Part shown: one piece after another, positions 53,721 through 63,009 of the stretch
Numbering within the stretch: position 1 is the stretch's first letter
Layout: every line of letters begins with the position of its first letter
Source: Lepidostoma basale
Lineage: Eukaryota > Arthropoda > Insecta > Trichoptera > Lepidostomatidae
DNA length: 64,000 nucleotides
Assembly: GCA_022606425.2 (NCBI GenBank)
Contig: JAHDVF020000211.1
Span: 1,178,001 to 1,242,000 of the forward strand
Reading direction: 5' to 3'
Made by a program: the position numbers and the translations under genes
The notes under the pieces: model-generated
Database searches by the model: none
The model's input: only the letters and a program-made list of their open reading frames with translations
Told to the model about the DNA's origin: nothing

Positions 53721-54150
53721 CTTCTTCTTCTTTTTGTCCTGTCACACCTCCGTGGTGCATAGGGCCTCAAGGAATCTTCTCCACCCGACTCTATCGCATG
53801 CCTGATGCTTAACATCATTCCAAGTGAGGCCTGCTGCCTTAACCTCGTCCTGCAGGGTTCTTCTCCAGGTGGCTCAAAGTCTGCCTCGCTTTCTCTTTCC
53901 CCCCATAGGGGACCAGTCTAGTGCATCCTGAGCGATGCAGGCTGGGTTCCGTCTCAGAGTGTGACCGATCCACTGCCATTTGCGTCTAGCGACTTGTTCT
54001 CTAATTGGCTTTTCGCCTGCCATGGTCCAGAGAACGGCATTTGACACTGTTTGGGGCCAATAGATTTCGAATATTGAGCGAAGGCACCTATTTATAAACA
54101 CCTGGAGTTTAATAACGTCCGCGGTAGACTTCCAAGTCTCACTCCAAGTC
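53721..54150 (-). mobile_element. LINE C-terminal fragment inserted in the LINE-T tail
   Basis: Minus strand: FINRCLRSIFEIYWPQTVSN, RKWQWIGHTLRRNPACIAQD, MGGKRKRGRL, one TGA (from CGA), then ATWRRTLQDEVKAAGLTWND and VGWRRFLEALCTTEV with stop and a (GAA)n tail. The W.WIGHTLR...KRKRGRP..TW signature marks a separate LINE family. GTTAGTTAG remnants on both sides show it landed in the tail repeat of the previous copy. Confidence 0.7.
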
Positions 54151-54596
54151 AGTTAGTTAGTTTTTAATATGGACTTGTTGCACCGCGGGAATGGCGCGTT
54201 TCTAAAAAGCGTTTGTAGCGAGAGAGACCAAACAAAGTTATCAACGTGGCTCCGTCATTGTGGAGCCGGATGAAAGGAGCTGCGAGTATGATGTCAGTGG
54301 TGCATACAACATAATAGCACGCGGCCGCGGCTAATCCCTCCCGAAGTGTGATCACAGTGCAGGGTACCTACTCTCGCACTGTATCCTTTTATTTAACAGC
54401 CATAAATCAGAGGCAAACAAGCGGCGGCCCGGGGAGGTCGTTCACCCACCGGCATCTCTTTTGGGAGGAAGGGAGCGGCTGATCTGAGGTGAAACCAACA
54501 GCACACAAAAATTATTTTAAAATATGGTTACAATAATATTACTGCTCTCTGATTTATGTCGAGACGGTATAAAACCTGATCACATTTAAAAGTGAT

Positions 54597-54655
54597 AACT
54601 AACTAACTAACTTACCATCACGCCGTCTCCCCGGAGGGGTAGGCAGAAAGAAGTT
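54597..54655 (-). mobile_element. LINE-T 3' end
   Basis: AACTAACTAACTAACTTACC, CACGCCGTCTCCCCGGAGGG and GTAGGCAGAAAGAA, then breaks. Confidence 0.65.
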
Positions 54656-54689
54656 TAAAAGTGATGATATTTTATTTTTATTGTCTTCT

Positions 54690-55130
54690 ATTAGGAATGT
54701 CTTCTAACGTTAATGAAGTAAATGGAGTACGGAGTCGAGGCAGACCGAGGAAAACATGGCATGACCAAATTAATCAAATTTTAAAGGTTGGTCATGTTAG
54801 AACTCTGAAGAATCAACGTGCGTGTATGACTCGCTGTATGAATAGCCTCCATAAAACTAAAGTTGTCAGAAACAACGGTGACGTGATGAGGAGACCCCAC
54901 GACCACGTGGTGAAAAAGTGTCTTTCTGTGTCTAGTAGGAGAGGGAGAGGAAGACCTCAAACTACCTGGCTGACGAATGTGCAGAGGGATATGAAGGCCC
55001 AAGGCCTTAAGGAGGAAGCTGCCTACGAAAGAAATACCTGGCGCCACATAATAAGAAAAGCTGACCCCTTTGAGGGGGTGCTGACTGTCGCGCTGAGGGT
55101 GGAGGTTTCCTGCTGATCTGGGCCTCGTTC
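54690..55130 (+). mobile_element. Two fused LINE C-termini sharing one reading frame
   Basis: The frame at 54661-55116 first reads the LINE-T tail (VNEVNGVRSRGRPRKTWHDQ, INQILKVGHVR, RACMTRCMN). After a junction at about 54845 it continues, without a stop, into a different LINE tail: MRRPHDHVVKKCL, SSRRGRGRPQTTWLTNVQRD, MKAQGLKEEAAY and WRHIIRKADPFEGV. The fusion is an insertion artefact, not a gene. Confidence 0.7.
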
Positions 55131-55171
55131 TTCTCCCTCACGACGTTATTATAATTATATATAAGCTTTTA

Positions 55172-55600
55172 TTATGTTTCCGTTTCCTGAGAGTAAGTCA
55201 GAAAAAAGAAAAACAGAAGATAATTTAAAAAAAAATATTCGAGAAGAGTTTGGTAAAGATTAACATTTTTGTACAGTAAGTAGAGAATCAAATAGTAATT
55301 TAATACATAAGAGATAGATGCTTTCTGAGGGGAAGAGATGCGGTTTAATAGTATTATTGCCCTGCCCACGGGCATTACCTTAGGTAGATTGGTTCTACAA
55401 AGTGGCAGGTGAAATAATCTATGTTGCCTTTGTCGCAGATAATTGTCGGGGACAAACAAAGTCAAGTCATTCAAAATATCAGAGTTATGTATTCGACCAC
55501 GAATCAGTTGAAAAAAGTGAACACCCAGGTGGATGGTTCGTCTAATTTCCAATGATTGGTAGTCCAGCATACCCAGCAAGAAATCAGTTGGGTACAGCCA
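55172..55600 (-). mobile_element. LINE-CR C-terminal fragment
   Basis: Minus-strand frame of 135 codons: LGMLDYQSLEIRRTIHLGVH, FFQLIRGRIHNSDILNDLTL, FVPDNYLRQRQHRLFHLPLC and RTNLPKVMPVGRAIILLNRI, then AT-rich 3' sequence. This is the best-preserved LINE-CR tail in the window. Confidence 0.75.
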
Positions 55601-55734
55601 GGGATAGTAACCGTTCTCTTTAAGGTACAGAAATCGTAAGAATTTTTTCTGTACCTTATGTAGATAGTTTTCAGTAGCTCTGTTTTTGAATTTTATTTTT
55701 CTGTATTGTATTTATTAAATAAATTTACATTTCG

Positions 55735-55935
55735 GCGGGACATAGAGGAAATTGATAGTTTAAATGTGGCCTGGGTCCCTCTTGTTTTATTTTTATCACA
55801 AAACCCCGGAAACGTAAGTCCCGCATGGACGAGGGACGGGCCTAGGGATTGATAGAGAGAAGCTAACGAAAGGCGACGTCTGCCTATAACAGCTTCGGGA
55901 AAGCGGTGGGACTCCTCTAAGTCCCTATGACTTTT
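55735..55935 (+). mobile_element. R1-clade 3' terminus
   Basis: AAACGTAAGTCCCGCATGGA, GGGCCTAGGGATTGATAG and CTATAACAGCTTCGGGAAAG match 23945-24060 (inverted) and 52830. Confidence 0.6.
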
Positions 55936-56010
55936 AAATTAAAAAAAAAAGCTGACCCCGAGTAACGGGAAGAGGCGAGGGGAAAGAAGAAGAAAAGAAG
56001 ATGAAATATT
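55936..56010 (+). mobile_element. LINE 3' scrap
   Basis: AAAAAAAAAGCTGACCCCGA then GAGGGGAAAGAAGAAGAAAA, matching the KADP end at 55055-55070 and a purine tail. Confidence 0.4.
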
Positions 56011-56425
56011 GCTTTAGGAAAATTTTATTGTAAACTTTAAAAAAGTGTTATGTTTTGTTTTACCTCTGAATTGCCGAATAGGTACTGGGTCCCTGGTACT
56101 CTCGGGTACATCGTACTTTAATATATACAGCGCATACTGACTATTTAGGACCAGGCCGGGCGGGCGGCAGGCGGGAAGGGGGGGAGGGGCCAACCTTTTT
56201 GAAGCAACTAACTTGTGCAGTGGACGGTGCCTATTCCGATGTGTGAAAAGTGTAGTGTGGGACGTGTGTTCATTTCAGTCGAGTCAATTAACTTTTAGTG
56301 CGGAAACATAAAGCCGCGCTAACACCTCAACTAGACGCACGATGTCATGTCTTATAAAATAAGGTTTAATTTAATGTATACCGGTATTGTAGACAGTATT
56401 CTCATAAAATATATAATGTAAAAAT
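56011..56425. other. No recognisable feature
   Basis: Contains a G-rich run at 56155-56195, not part of a recognised repeat. Confidence 0.3.
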
Positions 56426-56429
56426 AAAT

Positions 56430-56595
56430 ATTCCATTGTTAATGCCAAAACACTATTATATTTCAACATTATTAACAACCGCCATAATCAATCTGCCTCT
56501 GGTAACATCGGTGGGAAGAGCAATTAGTCTGTTGAACGCGATCTCCTTGGATATTGGCGTCTTTCATATAATTAAGGTACGTTCAGAAGCTCAAA
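56430..56595. mobile_element. HH-C scrap next to a LINE-CR scrap
   Basis: 56435-56475 has TTCCATTGTTAATGCCAAAA (HH-C outer block). 56485-56590 has AATCTGCCTCTGGTAACATC and GTGGGAAGAGCAATTAGTCT, the LINE-CR RTN..LP.G region, minus strand. Confidence 0.5.
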
Positions 56596-56664
56596 AATAA
56601 TCTTGACTTTAGAGAGTATTTTGTATTTTTATTTTCGAACCATCTCTCATACGTTCCTGCTATT

Positions 56665-56835
56665 ATATTGTATAGGTTAACGATGTAAACGGAACAAGAT
56701 AATAGAAAAAGACCGAGGAAAACTTGTCAGTCGGAGAAATCACCGTGCATGCATAACACGATGGATGAATGTTGATGAAGCAAGAAAAGCATGTCAGGAA
56801 TGAAGAGCGTGGAGGTCCAATGCAGTGAATTAGTA
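56665..56835 (+). mobile_element. LINE-T fragment, decayed
   Basis: AACGATGTAAACGGAACAAG, AGACCGAGGAAAACTTGTCA, CATAACACGATGGATGAATG and GCATGTCAGGAA. Confidence 0.6.
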
Positions 56836-56839
56836 AATT

Positions 56840-57600
56840 AATTGTTGGAGTGTGATCAACGATAGACACTAGGTTTTCTAAAATGACCCAATGAAAGCGA
56901 GAGGGGCCCCATTGTCCTATTATTAAACATACTAAGTTATATAAAAAAAAACACTCAAAGAGTTAATTAGCTGGTAAGCGAAATACTTGGTTACAATAAC
57001 AAAAACATAATGAAATCCACATTTAAATACAGCTGAATCCATCATACCACATGCGCGCTTAAACAATAGGTATACTAATAAGATATTATTTAATACACAA
57101 CATATTTTTTATATTTTAATGTGGTAATTAGTAATAAAGGTGTGGATCCAACACATATATTAGGAGCACGCAAACGAAATAGAATTAATTTAGCATATTT
57201 ACGACCGGAAATCGCAATACACAGTCTGGGAGAAGGCGCGGGATAGTCTATGGCTGTGGCCGTACTAAGGTCACGTACTGATCTAATGAATTTTCCAAAT
57301 ACCCGCGCATTCAGACAACGGAGGATCGAGTCGCTTCACTCCCACACGGCACCGCGGGCATTGTGTTAGGTACCGAGAGCAATATTAATAAGTTGTAGTG
57401 CGAATAATTATAATAATTTGCTTTGTAAACAAACACAATAGGAAACAAGTGATAAAGATGGCATGTTCACATTACTGTTGTACATTGGGACATGCAATAA
57501 TTATTCTATTCTCTGGTGTCAATACAATGAAGAAATATTACATGTAAAAACAGAAATATTGAAAATTGTCGGTTTGTAAATGGAACATTTCTATTTAATT
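56840..57600. other. No recognisable feature
   Basis: 57280-57380 is GC-richer and unique; otherwise AT-rich. Confidence 0.3.
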
Positions 57601-57604
57601 GTTT

Positions 57605-57745
57605 TTAAAATTACCTACGTGTTCTAGAAACACTTTAATGCAGTGACATGTTTTGCCTTGCTAAGACATAAAATATTATATCATTTGTCACTCCCATAAA
57701 ATTTCTAGAAAACAGACGTGTTCATAAATTATCCTAATAGTTCGA
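57605..57745. mobile_element. HH-A inverted-repeat element, decayed
   Basis: GTGTTCTAGAAACACTTTAA, GTGACATGTTTTGCCTTGCT and AATTTCTAGAAAACAGACGT. Confidence 0.55.
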
Positions 57746-58084
57746 AAAAGTGAATGAACTTGCTATATAAGCATTATAATGTATTGCTTTTTTATATTGA
57801 AAAAAGTTTATTAAGACGAATAAGTTCTGAATACACATATAAAGGAATATCAATGTAAATTACTAATTACAATAATAGCAAATGCCTTGTTTTTACTTAA
57901 TATTTTTATATATAGATACACAAACCATCTTATAATATGACAATAATAAGCTAAAAACATAAATAATAAGGGATACTCCAATCAACCGTGTAATTGTTAG
58001 TAGTGCAATTGTGATGCAGTAAAATAAGGGTACAGTACAAAATAAATAAAAACTAAATAAATTTAATTTACATGGTCCAACTAA

Positions 58085-58195
58085 TCCATTAAGAATTATA
58101 ACAGCTCTCGCGATATTCTCATTAAATAAGGGTAGTGTATCAGCAAATGCGTCGATTATATTATAGATCGGCAATTTTCCTTCTACATCCAAGTT
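58085..58195 (-). other. Candidate exon or small hydrophobic reading frame
   Basis: The minus-strand frame (58192 to 57893) begins DVEGKLPIYNIIDAFADTLP and LFNENIARAVIILNGLVGPC, a well-composed amphipathic segment, then becomes hydrophobic and low-complexity. An AG at the left and CCAT|GTAAAT at about 58078-58072 could be splice sites bounding an exon of roughly 110 bp. I do not recognise the protein. It may be a real exon of a gene whose other exons lie outside the window. Confidence 0.25.
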
Positions 58196-58205
58196 GAAAA
58201 TGTTC

Positions 58206-58231
58206 TAGTCCCATCTTATGAGATGGGACTA
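58206..58231. repeat. Perfect short hairpin
   Basis: TAGTCCCATCT and AGATGGGACTA, 11 pairs around TATG, with GTTCT/AGAAC a little further out. Lies just upstream of the candidate exon. Confidence 0.7.
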
Positions 58232-58319
58232 ACTTGAAAGAACGCAAACAAAATCAATTCGCTTGCCGACAGACCGGTAACTGTATATCGAACGATATGA
58301 TTTAATTTCATAAGAGTCA

Positions 58320-58575
58320 TAACGGTACTTCGTCCAAGTTTGTGCGGGCTGCAAAAGTTCGTCGGGGGGAGACGCTCCCTAATAAGGGCCATCTGTTTAC
58401 CTTTACGGGGCCCTCGCGCTCCGGGGGAACGTTCAAAGAAACCAACTTGTCGTTTAGCAAACATGGCGACTCGTGGACTGCGGCAGTGCTCTTTTATACC
58501 CGAGTATGAAAGGAAAATTAAACTTGGTTATATGGAAAGTAAAATTAAATGGGAAAACAGTTTTGAAAGTTGAAT
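58320..58575 (+). other. GC-rich unique block with a small frame
   Basis: CpG-rich compared with its surroundings. AAACATGGCG at 58460-58469 gives a good start context for a 37-codon frame (MATRGLRQCSFIPEYERKIK...), which is unrecognised. Could be a promoter and first exon, or an old repeat. Confidence 0.2.
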
Positions 58576-58627
58576 GCGTCCGGAGGGTTATTGGAAGCTG
58601 CTTCAGATGAAAGCTAGATGGAATAAT

Positions 58628-58760
58628 TAATTCGAATGAAAACGTCAGTTTTCTAGAAGTTTTATTATATTTTATGGGAATGACATGTTTCGGCCTTCTA
58701 TGGCATTATCAAATGTCTGGAGTTTTACAGCATTGTTCAAAAAACAATAAATAATGAGAA
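58628..58760 (-). mobile_element. HH-A element half, good ribozyme arm
   Basis: GAAAACGTCAGTTTTCTAGA, AGTTTTATTATATTTTATGG, then the motif and GGAGTTTTACAGCATTGTTC. Single arm. Confidence 0.65.
58682..58712 (-). ncRNA. Hammerhead-like motif, family HH-A
   Basis: Minus strand UUGAUAA, stem II GCC/GGC, CGAAA, palindrome ACAUGU, C. Apart from the U3/A8 core variant it is intact. Stem I is only two pairs (AU/AU). Confidence 0.5.
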
Positions 58761-58829
58761 TTTAGAGAAGTCATTTTTTTTTTATATATACCGATTTATA
58801 TATACTGGTTTGAGAATAAAATACTTAGA

Positions 58830-59205
58830 ATTATCATGGGACCCAGATCCGGTGTTGCAGCGGGAACTTGGAGGCATAGGACCAACCAAGAGATCCGTAC
58901 GATGACCCAGCAGCCCCTTATTACGAGCACCGTAAGAGCCGGTCGCCTAGCATGGATTGGGCACGTATGCCGAGTCGAAGAGACCAGAGGAATCAAGACC
59001 CTGTACGCGTCTAGACCGACTGGAGTAAGACCTCTAGGAAGGCCTAGACAGCGCCTAATGGACAATGTTCTGGCTGACCTGGCTAGGTTGGGCGAATCAG
59101 ACTGCTGGGAGCAAAAGGCGTAGGATCGAGGAGCTTGGCGAAAAAAAATCATCAAGGAGGCTAAAACTCTTCAAGAGTTGTATGGCCATAGCAAGTAAGT
59201 AAGTA
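58830..59205 (+). mobile_element. LINE C-terminal fragment with (AGTA)n tail
   Basis: Open frame: MGPRSGVAAGTWRHRTNQEI, GRLAWIGHVCRVEETRGIKT, GVRPLGRPRQRLMDNVLADL and ARLGESDCWEQKA, then a stop followed by DRGAWRKKIIKEA. Ends GCAAGTAAGTAAGTA near 59205. The WIGHV.R...GR.GRPR.R..D.V..DL..LG pattern is a LINE tail, a family separate from the others here. Confidence 0.75.
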
Positions 59206-59209
59206 CGAG

Positions 59210-60840
59210 TATATACCGATTTTATGAACATCTAAAGAAATGTTTCTAATACATATGAGCTAAGTGTATTACGTTTCATATTACATTATGACAAATTAAC
59301 TCAAACCTTCAACAAACATCTTAAATTAAAAAAAACAGACACATATGGTTAAAATTTATTTAAATCAAAGAACTTTATTTGAGATGTATATAATTAAGTG
59401 CAGTATTGTATAAGAAAAGAAGAAGCGTATAATTGATATTGAAACGAATAAAATAATAGGAAATAATAAGAAAACATGGACATGCGAAAAGAAAGACTGG
59501 TGAGCATGAGAGCTAAGATCATTGCACGTGGCACGATAATATCAAATTTCATGTTTGGCGTGTGAAAAGTGAAAAAAATGGTTAAACTGTTAAACTCGCA
59601 AACATGACAAGCTATATGAATGTTGAATATGGTAAAGAAGTATGTGAGTACAGAACAATGTGAGGAAGTGTAGAACAGAGTAAAAAAAACGTGATGGTTG
59701 AATGGTTAAATTTTTTAAATCACTTGCAAGTACTTAGAATCAATTTAAAGCACGGGTAATTAACCTTTCCCATACGGTGCTAAAATAAAAAGTGCGTTCC
59801 GGTGTAGGGTAGTCAGTACGCTTTTAAAAATTAGCGATTTTAAATCGGAAAAATAGGAACATTCATACTAATCCCCTTATATAATTATAATTGAAGTCAA
59901 AAATTATAATAATTGAGATTTAATAGTTAAAAAACATCGTTTTATTTAATTATTATTGCTAAAAACATTTAAAAAAAACCATCTGGCAACGCTCACGGAA
60001 CGGGCATAAACCCGCTCTGGTTGCAAGCCCGAAAGCGACTGCCGCCACTGCCGGCGCGGCGGGACGGCGAGAGTGAAAACATTGAGCTAGAACATATGCA
60101 AGAGTGAGATGCGAATATAGTGTGGCGCACTGAAAGCGCTGTTTATACGCGACTTTGTTTTCGATTTTCACAAAATACCTCCGATGTACCCGATAAATTC
60201 TGATTATTATTGATTTTTAAATCAATGCATAAATATATTACCTAACATCTTAAGGTTGTATTTATTATATTTACAGAGATATTGATGGTTTTTAGAAGCA
60301 ACGTGTAGAAGATACCCATCACAGGGAAGGGAGGGTTAACTAAAGATCTTTCTACACATATAAAACCTATGGTTTCATTTTCTAGAACAGATATCGGTCT
60401 ATTTTATAAAATTACACGTAAAGTGAAAAACAGCAGGTTTTAACCAAATATTTAGATTAAATCGAATTGAAACCGCTGGTATAAAAACGATTAATTAACG
60501 CGAGTTTCATGCGTGACTTATCGTTGAGATTTAAAATCTTTAGGTTTATATAATAAAAATGCGAAATTATTTATTTCGCAAAAACGTCAAGATGAAATTT
60601 ATAATGTGAAATACGCCCGCCCACACACAATCATGTTTATATTAATGGCAGAGGAAGTTGCGCGAGTGGGGAGAACGGATCATGCCAAGGGAAGATGATT
60701 AAGTATGTATAAAATTATCAAATTAAGTACTAAACAATCTTTAACTAAAATATACAGAAGATTTTAAGACGCAATTTCAATTTGCTTCCTCCTAGGTCTA
60801 TTATTATTTATATAATATTGGAATATAATATTAGTTTTTT
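59210..60840. other. Mostly featureless, with one decayed LINE-T trace
   Basis: 59470-59705 keeps faint LINE-T order (GAGCATGAGAGCTAAGATCA, TATATGAATGTTGAATATGG, AACGTGATGGTTGAATGG). 59990-60160 is a CpG-rich unique patch. No gene. Confidence 0.35.
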
Positions 60841-60844
60841 AATA

Positions 60845-60990
60845 TTGATAAAAAAGTCAGTTTTCAGAATTTTTATTATGGAGTGACATGTTTCGCCTTG
60901 CTAGAACATTATCAAATGATTTCGTTTTCACCAACAGTCAATAAATAATTTGATGTTTTTACATCATTGTTTAAGAAAAAAAATATATTA
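60845..60990 (-). mobile_element. HH-A element half, decayed
   Basis: AAGTCAGTTTTCAGAATTTT, GAGTGACATGTTTCGCCTTG and GAACATTATCAAATGATTTC. Stem II no longer pairs. Confidence 0.55.
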
Positions 60991-61063
60991 TCTAAATTGT
61001 ATTGAGTTAATTTTTTTTTATGTATACTTTTTTTACGTTTTACGTTACGTTTTTTTATGTATA

Positions 61064-61275
61064 CGGTCGTTTGAACCCAATTACTGTATACAATTTATTT
61101 TTTAGCTATTATATTGATTCTCATGACATGTGATAGGTAGCCAATCTATCGCCATTTTATTGTTATTGACCGCCAGACCAACGACAGTGTGACAATCACA
61201 CTGCCATCGGCGGGAATCGAACCCGGGACCTTCGGTATGGAAGTCAGAGCTCTTACCACTCTGCCACGAAGGTCG
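61064..61275 (-). mobile_element. tRNA-derived SINE, variant subfamily
   Basis: Head with GGGAATCGAACCCGGGACC and TCTGCCACGAAGGTCG. The 3' part ACGGTCGTTTGAACCCAATT then AGCTATTATATTGATTCTCA is shared with 8735-8912 and replaces the usual TTTGGCTCAC..AACAAAATAA end. Confidence 0.7.
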
Positions 61276-61279
61276 TCAT

Positions 61280-61730
61280 TTTAAGAACATTGCGAATTTA
61301 GTGTTTAAACTAAAAAAATTAAAATAAAAACTAGCAAATGTTAAGATTTTTTTTGTCTATGATTGCTTACAAAAACTACTTAAGAAGTTGATAAATGTAA
61401 AATATGTATTTATTATATAGAATAAAAAAAATAATACAAAAAGGTAAAAAGTCCCTTAATGGCATTTGCAATATTTTTTTGCAGGAAATGGGAAGCTGTA
61501 AATACAAATAATTGATGAAATGGCAGGAAGTTTTAAAGTGGTGATCTACTGAGGTTTTTTGATCATGGGGTAGCCTTTGATTTCTGATAGCAATGTTTAA
61601 AACGCAGATTATACAGGGTGTAGCATACAGTACACAGATTAACAAATCTTAGATAAATGCGCATAAACGTAATATCTTTTCAAAGTAACATGGGCATTGT
61701 TCTAATTGGATTTATAATATTAATATGGCG
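61280..61730. other. No recognisable feature
   Basis: AT-rich. Confidence 0.3.
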
Positions 61731-61734
61731 GCGT

Positions 61735-61815
61735 CGTATTTATAGTGGCGGCCATGTTCGAAATCGGAAAAATCGACGAGCATGCGTGTCAAGATGTATT
61801 CATGTAGAGGGCGTT
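61735..61815 (+). mobile_element. LINE-T scrap
   Basis: GGCGGCCATGTTCGAAATCG, AAAAATCGACGAGCATGCGT and ATTCATGTAGAGG: the GHVRNRKNRRAC segment. Confidence 0.55.
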
Positions 61816-62034
61816 TGTGTAAGTGAATATTCTATATGATCATGGAAATAACAAATAAATTAATGCCTAAATAATAATTAATTCGTCCCTTGTAACAGCA
61901 TCTTCAGTTTAATCTGTTTGAAAAATAATGAAATTTGAATTTCTATTATATTCGATTACTTTAAGTTGTGAATTCCGTTTGAATATTTTTTTAAAACAAG
62001 TACAAACAAAAAAAAAACTGGTTAGTTTGAAGCA

Positions 62035-62160
62035 CTCAGAATATCACAATTTATTTACAGCTGTTTCGCCAACCGATGTTGCCACCACTAGTCGCTACAA
62101 TCAAAGTATGATTGTAATGTTGATTGTTACATCTGATTATGGCAACATTAATTGGTACTA
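62035..62160 (-). mobile_element. HH-C fragment
   Basis: Minus strand GGCAACATCGGTTGGCGAAA then ACAGCTGTAAATAAATTGTG. The GAAA and palindrome ACAGCUGU are kept; the CUGANGA core is lost. Confidence 0.5.
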
Positions 62161-62290
62161 ACTAACTAACTAACTAACCATTACGCCGTCTCCCCAAAAG
62201 GGTAGGCAGAAATAATGGACTGTCACACTTTAACTGATGCGGCACTCCATCCTTTTCCCGCCCAAGAAGGGCGTGTGCAGCCCGAAAGAT
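62159..62290 (-). mobile_element. LINE-T 3' end
   Basis: AACTAACTAACTAACTAACC, ACGCCGTCTCCCCAAAAGGG, then the same odd extension as at 19520 (CACTTTAACTGATGCGGCAC), so a shared variant. Confidence 0.6.
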
Positions 62291-62897
62291 GTTTTCAGGT
62301 GCTATTCAAAAGAAATTTGAATCTAAAGTTCGTCGAAACTGTAAAATTCTAAAGTTTTAGAAATATTTGATCCCCCTGTACAAGAAAGCGTAGGTAATGT
62401 ACATTTGTAGAAGTAACGGGTTTCGGTATTCAGCGATCATCATCTCGGTTACTCCGAGTCGGATTATTATATAATTAAGACATTTAAAAGTATGCACGGA
62501 AATAATAAATAGCTTTCATGAAACCAAATCATAGGTTCGTGTTGCCGGGTCATAAAACACGTTTTCGGAAGCACGTCGGGACTATTTCCGTGCGCCATAA
62601 ACCATCTTAAGAAAGTTTTTCACACTACAATTGAGATTTAAGGCGAGACTATAATACAATAGGAATCTCTAACACTACGCACTCTAATAAAAATAATATA
62701 GGTACGAGTATTACGTAATTATTTATTTTATTACGACTCTAACAGAAGAGTACAGTCAAAGAAATATGAGAAAATTATACTCATCAAAATAAGATATACT
62801 AAATCCAAAATACAGGTATACAAAAATGTAGGAAGTAGATAGTTAATACGAATGAAAACGTCTGTTTTATAGAAGTTTTATTATATTTCATGTGAAT

Positions 62898-62928
62898 GAT
62901 ATGTTTTGCCTGTCTAAGGCATTATCAT
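62898..62928 (-). ncRNA. Hammerhead-like motif, family HH-A
   Basis: Minus-strand mirror of 62929-62959, with CAAAAC in place of CGAAAC and AUAUC at the site; the core is weakened. Confidence 0.4.
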
Positions 62929-62959
62929 TTGATAATGCCTTAGACAGGCGAAACATGTC
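62929..62959 (+). ncRNA. Hammerhead-like motif, family HH-A, best copy
   Basis: UUGAUAA, stem II GCCU-UAGAC-AGGC, GAAA, palindrome ACAUGU, C at the cleavage position. The usual core pair C3-G8 is replaced by U3-A8. Stem I is short (AU/AU). Confidence 0.55.
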
Positions 62960-63009
62960 ATTCACATAAAACATAATAAAGCTTATAGAAAACGGACGTT
63001 TTCTAACGA

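Larger units (their letters stand above)
62842..63008. mobile_element. HH-A snap-back element, two ribozyme arms, no loop
   Basis: Arms 62854-62928 and 62929-63003 are 75 bp each and nearly perfect, meeting directly at ATTATCA-TT-TGATAAT. Outer ends are GAAAACGTCTGTTTTATAGA and TTATAGAAAACGGACGTTTTC. It looks recent. Confidence 0.8.
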
